Assembly (NCBI RefSeq): GCF_000247695.1
Contig: NW_004624844.1
Location: 484,623-548,622, forward strand
From: Heterocephalus glaber
Lineage: Eukaryota; Chordata; Mammalia; Rodentia; Bathyergidae
Length of the DNA stretch: 64,000 nt
Reading direction: 5' to 3'
The stretch's first letter is position 1. Each line of letters opens with the position of its first letter. Position numbers and translations under genes: made by a program. Below, in pieces: positions 32,164 through 47,100 of this stretch. The notes under the pieces are model-generated. The model did not search any database, had not been told where the DNA came from, and was given only the letters and a program-made list of their open reading frames with translations.

Positions 32164-35100
32164 CTGTTATTTTGACGCCTTCTTTTGTTTCAGCTGGTAC
32201 ACCAATGCCAAACTCATTTTCTCCAGAGACTCTGAAATAGTAAGTAGCTCCTTCTTGTAAGGTGGTAACCTTGTAGGAAAGGCGGTTACAGTTGTTGGTG
32301 ACAGAGACCCAGGCTTTCTTGCTGGCCTCACGTTTCTCTATGTGGTACTTCTTCACTGGTGCTCCTCCATCGTTTTCAGGAACATCCCAGGATAACACTG
32401 CACTCTCTTTGGTTACTTCGTGCACCGTAATACTGGCAGGAGGACCTGGAGAATCTAAAACTTTGACAGCGAAGGTTAGTGAAGCAGCACTCAACACATT
32501 CTGAATTGTTAATGTGTATTTTCCAGAATCGTTTCTGTTGGCATTTTCAATAGTAAGTGATGTACGGGAATCTGTGGAATCAATATATGCTCTGGTGCGG
32601 AGGTCAGTGTCTGGCTTACTCCATGAGACGCTAGGTACTGGTCTTCCTCGGAAAGGCACAGTCATGGTAAATGAGGCACCAGCCTTGACAATCAAAGTCT
32701 TCCTCATTTCACTGTCAATATCAAAAACAGGTTCTTCTTCTCTTTCTTTTGCTATCTGAGGGTCGGAACTGTCACTGGGATCACTAGCACCAACCTTATT
32801 GACAGATCTTATGCTGAAAACGTATTCAGCTCCTGTTGTTAGTCCACTCATTGTGTATTCTGTGCCTCTGAAACTCTGAATGGCAGTTTTCCAATCAGTT
32901 TCATCAGACTTTTTGTATTCGACAGTGTATCCGGTTATTGGGGCCCCACCATCAAACAAGGGCTTAACCCAGCCAATAGTGATAGTGGTCTTGCCAGAGT
33001 CTACAATTCTGGGTTTGGATGGAGGAGATGGTAAGAACACAGGATCTTCTGCCTGAACTAAGGGAGTGGTTTCACTTGGAAGACTTAGACCAGCGGCATT
33101 TTCTGCATAAACCTGATATTCATATTCACATCCTTCCCGAAGTCCTGTTGATTTCACTCTCAGATCATAAACCGGTTTTTTGTTTACACGTACCCATCGT
33201 AGGGCATTTTTTTCTCGCCTTTCAATTATGTATCCAGAGATATCGCTGCCTCCATCACTCTCTGGTCTTGACCAGCAAAGTGTCATGGAATCTTTGGTCA
33301 CAGATGTAACTTCCACAGATGTGGGTGGGCTTGGAACTGTAAAGGGGTCTAGGGCCTTTACAGCTACACTCTCCAGGGGCTCACCAACACCATATTTATT
33401 AACAGCAGTTACTCTAAAGATGTACTCATTGCCTTTGAGTAACTTGGTCACTTTACAGGATGTTATCCTCGACTCTGCTTCACATATTGTCCAGGCAAGG
33501 CGGCTTGTTTCACGCTTTTCTACAATGTAATAGTCAATATCTGCACCACCATCTTCCTGGGGACGTCCCCAGGAAAGAGAGCATTTCTCAGCAGTGAGGC
33601 CATTGATTTCAAGTGGTCCTGCTGGTGGGCCAGGCCTGTCAAGTACCTTGCAATTAACTGCCATAGAGCGAGTTCCTGCAACATTCTTTAGTGTTAGTAC
33701 ATACTGCCCAGTGTCTCGTCTTATACAGTCTTTAACTGTTAATAAGGTAGTATAATCTGTTGAGATAATTTCTGTTCTTGCTCGTTCTTCAATTTCTACA
33801 CCATCCTTGGCCCAGGAAATTACTGGCAGAGGTCGCCCTGCAATGTCTGCATTTATCTTAAGGACTTCTCCAGCTTTGACAATGATAACATCCCGGAACT
33901 TGACATCCATCATAATTCTTGGAGCCTCAACATCATCTCTGACTGTAATTGGTCCAGTGGATTCAGATGGTTCACTAACTGAGTCAGCAGCATTTCTTGC
34001 AAAAACCCGGAATTCATAACGCTGATCTTCAGTAAGTTCAGTCACTTCAAAGTATGTTTCTTGTACATTAGTATAGTTGCACTTCAGCCACCTGCCATCT
34101 GGTAGTTCCCTACGTTCAATAATGTAGCCCGTGATCTTAGCTCCACCATCATAATGTGGTTTAGACCATTTGAGTGAGACTGACTTTCTTGTGATATTTG
34201 TGACTTCAGGTTGTCCAGGAGGATCACAAGGATCTCTTGCAGGAACTGGTTCACATGCTTTACTGCATTTACCAATTCCAGCAATATTCTCAGCATATAC
34301 GCGATACTCATACATTAGTCCTTCATCAAGACCAGAGACTTTCATTTGAGTATCTGCAATGGGGATTTTATTTGCTTTTGACCAAAGAATGCTGCTTCTT
34401 TCTTTATACTCAAGGTGATAGCCAATAACGTGACTTCCTCCGTCATTAACTGGCACTTGCCAGCTCACAAGCATGGTAGATTTTGTGGCATGCACAACTT
34501 TAGGAGTACCGGGAGGACCTGGAGGGGTGAATGGATACTCTGCAACAACAGGTGAAGATTCACTGTAGGAGCTCTTTCCATACCGGTTTTCTGCACACAC
34601 ACGGAACTGGTACTCACTTCCTGTTGTCAAACGAACTATTTTAATCGATGTTCTTGCCACTGCTTGTGAAACTACTTGCCATGTGGTAGAAGTGGTCTCT
34701 CTCTTTTCAACAATGTAATTGCTAATTTGGCAGCCACCATCATATTCTGGAGCAGTCCAAGAAATGGTTACATTGTCACAACTAACTTCATCAATATGTA
34801 TAGGCCCTGGAGGTCCTGGTTTATCGAGGACAATTACAGTAATAGGAACCGTTAGAGATCCAGCGCTGTTTGAAACACACAACTCATAAGTTCCAACATC
34901 TTCCCTTGAAGCTTCTTTAATACACAGTGTTGTGACAGTCTTTGAAGAAGAAACATTGACTCTAGTTGTCTCTCTAAGAGTCTGATCATCTTTTTTCCAG
35001 CTTACAGTAGCTTGAGGTCTTCCCTTGAATGGTACATCAATCTTGAGTTGGTCTCTAGCCTTAACATTGAAAGTGTGGAAGGGAAGCTCAACTGAAGGTT

Positions 35101-38100
35101 TTATTTCTATATCCTTTGCAATTACTGGCACTCCAAGTTGTCTTGGATCACTTCTTCCTTTTTCATTAACTGCAGCTACCCTGAAGACATACTCTTCTCC
35201 AGCAGTTAGGCCAGATACAGTTGCTTCTAGAGTCTTAACTTGTGTGCAAGTGCTCCATTTTTCACTGCCTTTAGTCTGCATTTCAACCACATAACCAGTA
35301 ATTTTGCTGCCACCATCACTTTCTGGTTTCTCCCACTTAATTGTAGCTGTATTACGGGTCACATCCACAAGAGTTACTCTTCCTGGTGGGAGGGGTGGTT
35401 CGGACACTTTAACAGGTTCAGTTGTTTCAGCTGGCAAACCAATCCCATATTCATTGGCAGCCAAGACTCGGAAGTAGTAAGAACATCCTTCTTGTAGATT
35501 TTCAATTTTAAATGTATTCTTAGTGCAGTTGTTTGTAATAGTAGCATAGGCTTTCCTTGTAGTTTCTCGCTTTTCAACAATGTAGTTTGTAATCTTGGCT
35601 CCACCGTCAATAAGTGGTGGTTCCCAGGACACTGTCACTGAGTCTTTCTTCACTTCTCTTATGGTCAAATTTATAGGAGCACTTGGTGAATCAAGAACTC
35701 TGACATTAACAAAAGCTGTTTTGGAGCCACTGTTATTTTCAAGCGTCAGGTTGTACCGACCACTGTCAAATCTGGTAACGTTATCAATCACCAACATGGT
35801 GTATGAGCTGGTCACCTCAATCTGGGCCCTCTCAGTGAGAACCCCTTCAGCCTTTTCCCATTTAACTTCGGGTTCTGGTCGACCTTTGATAGTGACAAAT
35901 AAGCGTAAAGTAGCACTGGCACGAAGAATGACCACCTTTCTGAGGTCAGCATCAAGTTCTATTTCTGGTGGCTCTGTCCTCTCTTGAGCAACAACAGAAC
36001 CAGGTATAGTTGCAGGTTCACCTACACCTTCAGAATTGAGGGCACAGATACGGAAGTTATATTCAGTATTTTCTTTAAGCTTGGTCACTGTGAACTGCTT
36101 TCCTTGTAATCCTGTTGGTGGAGTGCAAGTTGTCCATTCATCCGCAGTGGCTTCTTTGACCTCAATAACATAGCCTTTAATGGGTGCACCACCATCATAA
36201 ATTGGCTTATTCCATGCCAGGGAGACAGAAGATCTGGAAGTGTCTGTCACTTTTGGATTGCTTGGTGGACCTGGTGGATACAAGCCATCACATGCACGGT
36301 AGAAGACAGATGGCTCACTAGGTTCGCCCACACCAGCTGCATTCTCAGCGGCAACTCTGAATTCATAGGCATGACCTTCAGTAAGTCCAGTTACCCTGAA
36401 TCGCAGATCTGTTAGTGTTTTCTTGTTGCACTTGGTCCATCGAACACCCTCTTTATCTCGTTTTTCAAGAATGTAGCCCTCAATTTCAGCACCTCCATCA
36501 TCTACTGGGCGTGCCCATGTTACTACCATAGAATCTTTGGTGATTGCCGAGGCTTCAAGTGTTGAAGGAGGACCTGGTAGCTTATAAGGATTACAAGCTG
36601 TAATGGGCTCGGATTCCAGGGGCTCTCCAATCCCATATTTATTCACAGCCATGACACGGAAAATGTACTCATTACCAGGGAGAAGTTTGGTGACTTTATA
36701 GTTAAGGGCCTGCACCTCAGTTGAAACCTGGGTCCAGGAGAGTCTGCTTGTCTCTCTCTTTTCAATGATGTAATGTGAAATATTAGCACCACCATCTTGC
36801 AGAGGTGGGTTCCAGGCCAGGTAACATTTTTCGGCAGTAACTCCAGAAACTTTCAGAGGCCCTTCAGGAGGGCCTGGCCTGTCAAGCACCTTTACAGTGA
36901 TTGGTATAGATTTTGTACCACCAACATTGCTGAGTTTCAGAATATATTGCCCTCCATCAGTCCGTATACAATCTTTGACAATGAGAGTTGTTTTCTGAAT
37001 AGTAGATTTAATTTCCATTCTAGCAGCTGTTTCTTCAAGTTCTCTTCCATCTTTTGACCAAATGATATCAGGTATAGGTTTGCCACGGATGTCAGCTTCA
37101 AGAACAAAAGTCTCTCCTGCACGAACAACGATGACATCTTTATATTTTGGATCCAGTGAGGCGTTTGGTGCATCAATTTCATCCCTTGCAGTAATGGCAC
37201 CACTACTTTCAGATGGTTCACTCAAGTTGCCAGCTGCATTTCTTGCAATTACTCTAAATTCATATCTTTGGTCTTCTACAAGTCCACTCACTGTAAATTC
37301 AGTTTCTAATACATTGGTAAAGCTGGCTTTCATCCAGCGGCCATCAGGTAGGTCTTTCTTTTCTACAATATAACCTGTTATTTTGCTACCACCATCATAG
37401 GCAGGTTTCTTCCATTTCAGTGTGACACTGTTTCTTGTAATAACAATGGCTTCAGGACGACCAGGTGGGTCACAGGGATCACGAGCAACAAAACATTCTG
37501 ATACTTTGCTAGGCTTGCCAATACCAACAATATTTTCAGCAGAAACTTTGAACTCATATTCAAGGCCTTCATCAAGCCCAGTTGTTTTGAATTTGGTGTC
37601 TTGAATGGGGGTCTTATTCAACTTGACCCATAAAATGCTGTTTTTTTCCTTCTGTTCAAGATGGTAGCCAATAACTTTGCTGCCTCCATCATTAACTGGC
37701 TCATGCCATTCCACAAGCATTTGATCTTTTGAGACTGATGTCACAAAAGGAGTTCCAGGTGGTCCAGGTTCTTTAAATGGATATTGTACAATAACTGGTT
37801 TAGAGTCCAGAGAGGTACTTTTTCCATACCTGTTTTCAGCAAAAATTCTAAACTGGTACTCACTGCCTGTTTTCAGTTTGGTTATTTTAATCGTTGTTCT
37901 TGCCACTGTTGCTGATACTACGTGCCAAGTGGTGGTGGTTGTATCTCGCTTCTCTACAATGTAGTTACTTATTTGGCAGCCACCAGTATAGGCTGGAGGT
38001 TCCCAAGATATGACCACGAAGTCTGAACTAACTTCGTCAAACTTCACTGGTCCAATTGGAGGTCCAGGCTTTTCTAAAACAATAATGCTGAGATTTTCTG

Positions 38101-41100
38101 TTGCTGTGCCTGCACTATTTGTTGCTGTTATGGTGTATTTTCCAAAGTCATCTTTGCTACTTTCTTTAATATGTAAAATAGTTGAAGTAGCTGTTTCTTC
38201 AACATTTACTCTTGTGGTCTGTTTAAGAGGTTCATCATCTTTGACCCAAGAAATTTTAGGTCTTGGTCGGCCAATGACAGGAATTTCTATTTTGAGGTCT
38301 TCTCCAGCTTGGACAGTATATGTGTTAAATGGTAACTTAAAACTAGGCTGTATAGTCAAGTCCTTGGCTATGACAGGAACACCAAGCACTCTTGGATCAC
38401 TTTTTCCTTTCTCATTATAAGCCTTGACACGGAACTGGTATTCTTGTCCAGAACTCAAGCCAGTAACAACAGCATTACAGACTTTGGATTCAGCCACAAC
38501 ACTCCATTTCTCAGTTCCTTTGGGCTGCATTTCAACAACATAGCCCAGTATTCTGCTTCCACCATCATGTTCAGGCTTCTCCCACATAAGGGCTGCACTG
38601 GTCTGGGACACATCAGTGAGTGTGACCTTTCCTGGTGGGGAAGGAGGTTCAGAAGCTTTCACAGCATCTGTGGTTTCCACTGGAATGCCAACTCCAAATT
38701 CATTCTCAGCCATGACTCTAAAGTAATAAATGGCTCCTTCTGTAAGGTTCTCAACTTTAAAGCTCGTTTTGTTGCACTTAGTACTCACATTAGCATATGC
38801 TTTTCTGGTTGATTCACGTTTATCAATAACATAGTTCCTAACCTTTGCCCCTCCATCAATAATGGGTGGTTCCCATACCAGAAGAACAGAATCTTTTCTG
38901 ATTTCTTTGACTGTCAAATTCTGTGGTGGTCCTGGGGTGTCAAGAACCTTCACAGTTACAAAAGCAGACTTGGATCCACTGCTGTTTTCCAACTTGAGAA
39001 TGTATTTCCCAGCATCATTTCTATCACAGTTATCTATTGATAGTTGGGTATAGTTTACTCCCTTTTCAATTTGAACCTTATCTGTGAATTCACCTTCCTC
39101 TCGAGACCAAGTGATCTCAGGGGTTGGGCGACCTTTGAATGGAATATGAATTCTGGCAGATCCACCAGCTCTTACAATGATTCCTTTCCTTAACTCAGAG
39201 TCAAGGTCAAGTTCAGGAGCTTCAAGTTTATCTTCTGGTTTCACAGTACCAGGAACTGACGCAGCCTCACCTAAACCAACTTTGTTGAGGGCACAGAGTC
39301 GTATTTTATATTCTTGGTGTTCAATGAGTTTTGAGATTTCAAATCGAGTGACTCTCAGGCCAGTCTGTGGAGTAACTATTTTCCATTCTTCTTCATCTGC
39401 TTTACAGATCTCTATGACATAGCCCAGGACCACACTGCCACCATCATAGATGGGTTTACCCCAGGCAAGTGTAATTGAACTTTTAGTGGTGTCAACAATG
39501 TGTGCATTGGTGGGTGGGCCAGGTTTGAACACAGGATCACAAGCCTTATAATAAATGGTAGCTGGACTTGGTTCTCCAACTCCAGCAGCGTTTTCAGCAG
39601 AGACTCTGAATTCATACTCATGGTCTTCAGTTAATCCTGTTACTCTCAGTCTCAAATCTGTAATGCGGCGTTTATTACATTTTATCCACCGAATGCCACT
39701 TCTGTCTCTTTTCTCTACGATGTAACCAATAATTTCACTTCCACCATCACTATCTGGACGGTTCCAACAGACAGTCATAGAATCTTTGGCAACGTTTGTG
39801 ACTTCCAAGCTTTTTGGTGGTCCAGGAAGCACAAATGGGTTTTTCATTAGTACTGGTGCAGATTCCAAAGGCTCTCCAACACCATATTTATTGACAGCCA
39901 TTATACGGAAAATATATTCATTGCCTTCTAGGAGTTTGGTAATTTTCAGAGAATTAGTCACAACTTGTGAAGCAACTACAGTCCATGCAAGTCTACTGGT
40001 TTCTCGCTTTTCCACAACATAGTGAGAAATGTCACTGCCACCATCCTGAAGTGGCGGAGCCCATGCTAAAGTGCATTTGTCAGCAGTAACTCCAGTAACC
40101 TGAACTGGCCCTTCTGGTGGTCCTGGTCTATCTAATACTTTTACATTTACTGGGAAGGACTTAGAACCTGCCACATTGGAGGCTCTTAAGATATACTGTC
40201 CACCATCAATTCTAATGGCATCCTTCATAATAAGTAAAGCCTTGAAATCTGTGTTCTTTATTTCACATCTGGTAGATTCTTCAACTTCTTTATCACCTCG
40301 TAACCACTCAATGGTAGGTAGGGGCTTTCCATAGACATCAGCCTCAAGCCTGAATGTTTCTCCAGCATTTACCACTATTGTGTCTCTGAATTTTGGATCC
40401 ATTGAAATTCTTGGGAGTTCAACCTCATCCTTGGCAGTTATTGGCCCAGTACTGTCAGAAGGTTTACTTACTGCACCAGCTGCATTCTTTGCAATGACTC
40501 TGAACTCATATCTTTGATCTTCAGTGAGACCTGACACAGTAAATTGAGTTTCGATGACATTTGTGAAACTAGCTTTCATCCAGCGACCCTCAGGTAAGTC
40601 ACGTTTCTCTACAATGTAGCCTGTAATCATACTTCCACCATCATACACAGGTTTGGTCCACTGTAAAGTGATTTCATTTCTTTTAACTATTATTGGTTCT
40701 GGGGTTCCTGGTGGGTCACAGGGATCTCGGGCTACATAGCATTCAGAATTCTTGCTTGGTTTGCCTACACCAACAATATTTTCAGCATAAACTCTGAATT
40801 CATATTCAATGCCTTCTTCAAGATTTAGCACTTTGAACTGGGTGTCATGAATAATAGTTTTGTTGACTTTTGTCCACAAAATACTATTTCTTTCCTTTCT
40901 CTCAAGGTGGTAACCTATGATAGGGCTGCCACCATTACTGATTGGTTCGTGCCACTGTATGACCATAGAGTCTTTGGAAATGGATACGGCAAATGGTGTA
41001 CCTGGAGGGCCTGGTTCTTTGTAGGGATATTGAGCCACAACTGGTTCTGACTCCAAGGCAAAGCTTTGTCCATACCTGTTTTCAGCAAATATTCTGAATT

Positions 41101-44100
41101 GGTATTCCGTACCAGTTTTCAGTTTGGTTACTTTGAGTGTAGTTCTAGCAACAGTGGCAGAAACAATATCCCATACTGTGGTGGTTGTGTCTCTTTTCTG
41201 AACAATGTAGTTTGTAATCTGGCAGCCCCCTGTATATAATGGAGGCTGCCAAGATAATGTGACACTCTCAGCACTGACTTCATCAAATTTAACAGGTCCT
41301 TTTGGAGGATCAGGTTTATCTAGAGTTATAATTTCAATGGATGCTGTTTTCTGACCAACAACATTGGCAACTGTGATTCCATAGAATCCACTGTCATCTT
41401 TGTGAGTTTCTTTAATAGTGAGTGTGGTGAGGTCAAGTGAATCGGTCACGTTGATTCTTGTGGTCTGCTTCAGAGGAAGATCATCTTTAGTCCAGGTAAT
41501 AGTTGGCTTAGGACGTCCAGAAATTGGTACTTCTATTTTCAAATCTTGGCCAACCTGTACACTGTAACTGCTGAATGAAGGTCTTACATCTGGCTCTATA
41601 ACCAGATCTTTGGCGATTATTGGAACTGCAAGGGACCTAGGATCACTTCTTCCCTTTTCATTTACAGCAACAACTCTAAAAAGATATTCTTCTCCCTGAG
41701 TTAGGTTGGTTATTACTGCCTCAAGGGACTTTACCCGAGCACACTCTGACCACTTCTCACTGTGTTTAGCTTGCATTTCCACAATATATTGAATGATTTT
41801 ACTGCCACCATCATGTTCAGGTTTTGTCCAACTCAGAGAGACACTGTTTCTGGTCACATCATCCACAGTTATTTTTCCTGGAGGCTGTGGGACTTCTGCA
41901 ACCTTAATTGGATCAGCAGTGTGAGCAGGAAGGCCGATACCATACTCATTCTCGGCTGTGACTCTAAAGTAATAACTGCAGCCTTCTTGGAGTTGATCGA
42001 TTTTCCAAGAATTCTTATGGCAATTTGTTACAACAGCAGCATATGATTTTCTTGTGGCTTCACGCTTCTCCACAATGTAATTTTTGATTTTAGATCCCCC
42101 ATCTAACAAAGGAGGTTCCCATGTAATCGACACTGAGTCTTTGGTGATTTCTGTGACTTTCAGGTTAATAGGTGGACTTGGCGTATCCAGGACTCTCACA
42201 GTAACAAAGGCAGACTTCATTCCACTGCTGTTCTCTAATGTTAGAGTATATTTCCCACTGTCATATCGGTTGACATTGTCAAGAACAAGAGAGGTAAAAC
42301 TGCTAGTGACATCAATTATAGCTGCATCTCGGATTTCACCATCCATCTTTCCCCATTTAACTTCTGGGGTAGGACGACCTTTTATAGGAACAAATAGCCT
42401 TAAAGAGCCACCTGCCCTTACATTTATAACTTTCCTTAGTTCTAGGTCGAGATCTATGTCTGGTGCTTCCAATTTTTCTTCAACTACTACAGGTCCAGGG
42501 ACATCAGCATGTTCACCAACTCCAGCTTTATTAATAGCACAAATACGGAAGTTGTATTCATGCTTTTCCACAAGCTTCTCTACTTCTATATTTGTTTTAT
42601 TGATTCCAGTAGGTGGAGTGCACATTGTCCATTCACCAACACTCACATCACATTTTTCAACAATGTATCCTTGGATTTCACAGCCACCATCATATATTGG
42701 TTTGCTCCAGGAAAGGAAAACTGAAGATCTGGTGATATCCATGACTTTGGGGTTGTTCGGAGGACCTGGTTTGTAAATAGGATCGCAAGCTTTTTGGTAT
42801 GTAGAAGGAGGGCTTGGCTCACTAAGGCCAGCGGCATTCTCAGCTGAGACTCTGAATTCATAATTGTGATTCTCTATAAGCCCAGTTACTCTCAAGCGCA
42901 ACTCTCCAATCAGACGCTTGTGGCATCTTGTCCAGCGAATGCTCTCTTTGTCTCGTTTTTCAAGAACATATCCAAGAATTTCACTGCCACCATCAGATGC
43001 TGGTCTTTCCCATACAACAATCATTGAGTCCTTGGTCACTGTTGTGACTTCTGGAGCTTTTGGTGCATCCGGTACCACAAATGGATTCTTGGCAATCAAT
43101 GGTTCAGATTCAAGTGGTTCACCAACACCATATTTGTTTACAGCCATTATACGGAAAATATATTCGTTGCCTTCAAGAAGCTTAGTAACCTTGCAGCTGA
43201 GAGTTTGCACATTGGCATCAACCACAGTCCAGACTAGACGGCTGGTTTCTCGCCTTTCCACTATATAATTTGTGATATCACTCCCACCATCTTGAAGTGG
43301 GGGTTTCCAGGCTAATGTGCATTTTTCTGCTGTAACCCCTGATATACCAACAGGTCCTTCAGGTGGGCCTGGTCTATCAAGAACTTTCACATTCACAGTA
43401 ACTGATCTCTCTCCCGCAACATTTTTGGCCTTCAGAATGTAATTCCCACTGTCAACACGTGCTGCATCCTTTACACTGAGACTGGTGGCAAAGTCAGTGC
43501 TCTTTATTTCTAATCGAGCTGTGTTTGAAAGCTCCTGATCACCTTTTATCCACTGAGTGGTTGGTATCGGTTTGCCATGTATATCTGCATCAATCTTGAA
43601 TGACTCACCAGCATGAATCACAACTGTGTCTTTGTATTTGGGGTCCATACTTATTCTTGGTGGATCTACCTCATCTCTTGCTGTTATTGCTCCTGTGCTT
43701 TCTGAAGGCTCACTAAACACTCCTGCGGCATTTCGAGCTATAACTCGGAACTCATATCTATGATCTTCAATTAGGCCAGTTACTTCAAATTGAGTGTCAA
43801 TGATATTCGTGAAACTGGCTTTCATCCAGCGGCCCTCAGGTAACTCTTTCTTCTCAACTATATAACCAGTGATCTTGCTTCCACCATCATAGGTAGGTTT
43901 CTTCCACTGGAGAGTCACAGAATTCCTGGTGACAATGATTGCCTCTGGTCGTCCTGGTGGATCACATGCGTCACGAGCTACATAGCATTCTGATGCTTTA
44001 CTTGGCTTGCCAATGCCCACAATGTTTTCTGCAGAGACTCTAAACTCATACTCAATGCCTTCCTCAAGGCCGGTTGTCTTAAACTTGGTTTGAGGAATGG

Positions 44101-47100
44101 GTGTTTTATTCAATTTGACCCAGAGGATGCTATTTCTTTCCTTGCGTTCTAGATGATAGCCAATAACTCTGCTTCCTCCATCACTGACTGGCTCATGCCA
44201 TTGCACTTCCATGCTGTCCTTGGAGGAGAATGTCACGAATGGTGTGCCAGGTGGACCAGGAACTTTGAATGGATACTGGGCAACAATAGGCTCTGAATTG
44301 AGGTAAGTACTCTTTCCATATCTGTTTTCAGCTGCAATCCTAAACTGATATTCACATCCGGTCTTTAATCTGCAGGCCTTTATGGTTGTCCTTGCAACTG
44401 TAGCTGACACAATCTGCCAAGTGGTTGTGGAGGTGTCCCGCTTCTCTACAATGTAATTATTGATAGAACTTCCACCATCGTACTTTGGTGGTTCCCAGGA
44501 AAGAGTAATACTATCAGCTGTCACTTCATCCATTTTAACTGGTCCAGTTGGAGGCCCTGGTTTGTCAAGAACAATAATATTAAGAGTTTCAGTAGCTTCA
44601 CCAGCTGAATTAGTCAGTTTAACTATGTAATGTCCAACATCTTCTCGGCAGGCTTCCTTTATTGTCAGTAGTGAATTATTTTCTGTGCTCTCTGCATTTA
44701 CTCTAGTTGTCTGCTTCAGTGGTACATCATCTTTATGCCAGGTTACAGCTGGTGTAGGGCGTCCAATGAATGGAACATCAACTTTAAGGTCTTCACCTGC
44801 TAGTACAGTGAAAGTGTTGAACAGGAGTTTGAAGGTTGGTGGAATGACAAGATCTTTGGCAATTACTGGCACACTCAGTTGTCTGGGATCACTGATGCCC
44901 TTTTCATTCTGAGCTGAAACACGGAAAGAGTATTCTTCACCCTGGATCAGTCCAGTTATAGTGGCTTCTGTGACTTTGACTGTGGCACAAGTGGTCCATT
45001 TGTCACTGCCTTTGCTCTGCATCTCTACAATGTAGCCTAAAATGCGGCTGCCTCCATCGTGCTCTGGTTTCTCCCAAGAGAGCGACACACTGTTTCTTGT
45101 GACGTCCACCAAAGTGATTTTTCCTGGAGGAAGAGGTCGTTCTGATACTTTCACAGACTCTGCGGTTTCAGCAGGCAGCCCAATGCCATATTCATTTTCA
45201 GCAAGAACCCTGAAATAGTAACTACAGCCTTCTTGAAGCTGGTCTACCTTCCAGGAAGTCTTGTGGCAGTTTGTTGCAACAGTTGAATATGCTTTTCTCG
45301 TTGATTCCCGCTTTTCAACAATATAGTTCTTTATTTTTGATCCTCCATCAAGAAGAGGAGGCTCCCATGTCAATGTGACAGATGTCTTTGTGACCTCTTT
45401 CACCTTCAGATCCTGTGGAGGGCCTGGTGTATCTAATACTCTAACATTGACGAATGCAGACTTACTGCCCGAGCTGTTCTCTACAGTCAGTATGTATTTG
45501 CCACTGTCGAATCTGTTTACATTTCCAACAATGAGCAGGGTGTAAGAGCTTGTGGATTCAATGCTAGCTTTATCCAAAGACTCTCCGTGTTCCCGGGCCC
45601 ACTTCACCTCAGGTGCAGGCCTTCCTTTGATTGGAACAAAAAGTCTTAGGGTGCAGCAGGCTCTTATAGTAACAACTTTGCGCAGGTCAGCATCCAATTC
45701 AATCTCCGGTGGCAGCATTCTGTCTTCAGCCTTTGGCGTTCCAGGGACAAGGGCAGGTTCCCCAAGACCTTCAGAATTCATGGCATAGATGCGGATTTTA
45801 TATTCCTGGTTCTCTATGAGGCCAGTGATGGTATAAGAAGTTGCCTTGAGTCCAGATGGTGGGGTGACAATTTGCCATTCATCTTCTTCTGGCAGGGCAA
45901 TCTCAACCATGTACCCAGTGATTTCTGAACCACCATCATAGATAGGTTTATTCCATGCAATAGAAATGGATGATCTGCTTGTATCAAGAACACGTGGGTT
46001 ACCTGGTGGGCCAGGTTTAAACACAGCGTCACAAGCTTTATAGAATGGACTGGTAGAACTTGGTGCGCTAATCCCAGCAGCATTTTCTGCCATAATCCTG
46101 AACTCATATTCATGTCCTTCTGTCAGTCCAGACACTTTATATCTTAAATCAGTAAGAGTTTTTTTGTTGCATTTCACCCAGCGTTGCCCAGCTTTATCAC
46201 GCCGTTCCACAATATAATTTATGATTTCACTTCCACCATCAGAGTCAGGATGTCCCCAGCAGACAATCATGGAATCTTTAGTAATAGCTGTAACTTCAGG
46301 GTTTTTGGGTGGATCGGGAGGTCCATAAGGATCCACTGCAAGCACAGGCTCTGATTCCAGTGGCTCTCCAACTCCATATTTATTTACAGCCATGACACGG
46401 AATATGTATTCATTGCCTTTCAAAAGTTTAGTGACCTTCAGTTTTGTTACTTGGACTTCAGAGGCGACATTTGTCCATGCCAATCTGCTGGTTTCACGTT
46501 TCTGTACTATGTAATGTTCAATTTTGGCACCTCCATCGTCCAGAGGAGGCAACCATGACAACACACATTTTTCTGCTGTCACATCAGATACAGCTAAAGG
46601 TCCTTCAGGTGGGCCTGGTCTATCAAGAACTCTGACATTGAAAATATGCTTGGCAAAGCCACCAGGATTAGTTGCTGTGAGGATATAGGCACCACTATCC
46701 TTTCTAGAGGAATCCTTGTTTATGAGATGAGTGGAGAAATCTGCAATTTTTATTTCTAATTTTGCTGTGCCTTCAAGCTCTTTTCCATCCTTGGTCCATT
46801 CCATCGTTGGAGGTGGGCGACCTGAAACATCAGCTTCTAGCTTGAATGCTTCACCTGCCTTTAATATAACTGTGTCCTTAAATTTAACATCCACCATTAT
46901 CCTTGGTGCTTCAATGTCATCCCTGCATGTGATAGCATCTGATGGCTCAGACGGTGGGCTGATAGCACCAGCAGCATTTTTGGCAATTACACGGAATTCA
47001 TATGCAGCATCTTCTGTTAGGCCACTGACTGTAAATTCATTCTCCAAAATGTTGCTGAAGTTGGCCTTCAGCCACCGTCCATTTGGAAGGTCTCTCTTTT

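Noticed and set aside
42084..42776. Long plus-strand open frame (about 230 codons) and many similar ones opposite the big exon
   Set aside because: They lie exactly antisense to titin FnIII/Ig codons, recur at the same place in each repeat and have no domain of their own. They are shadows of the biased coding sequence.
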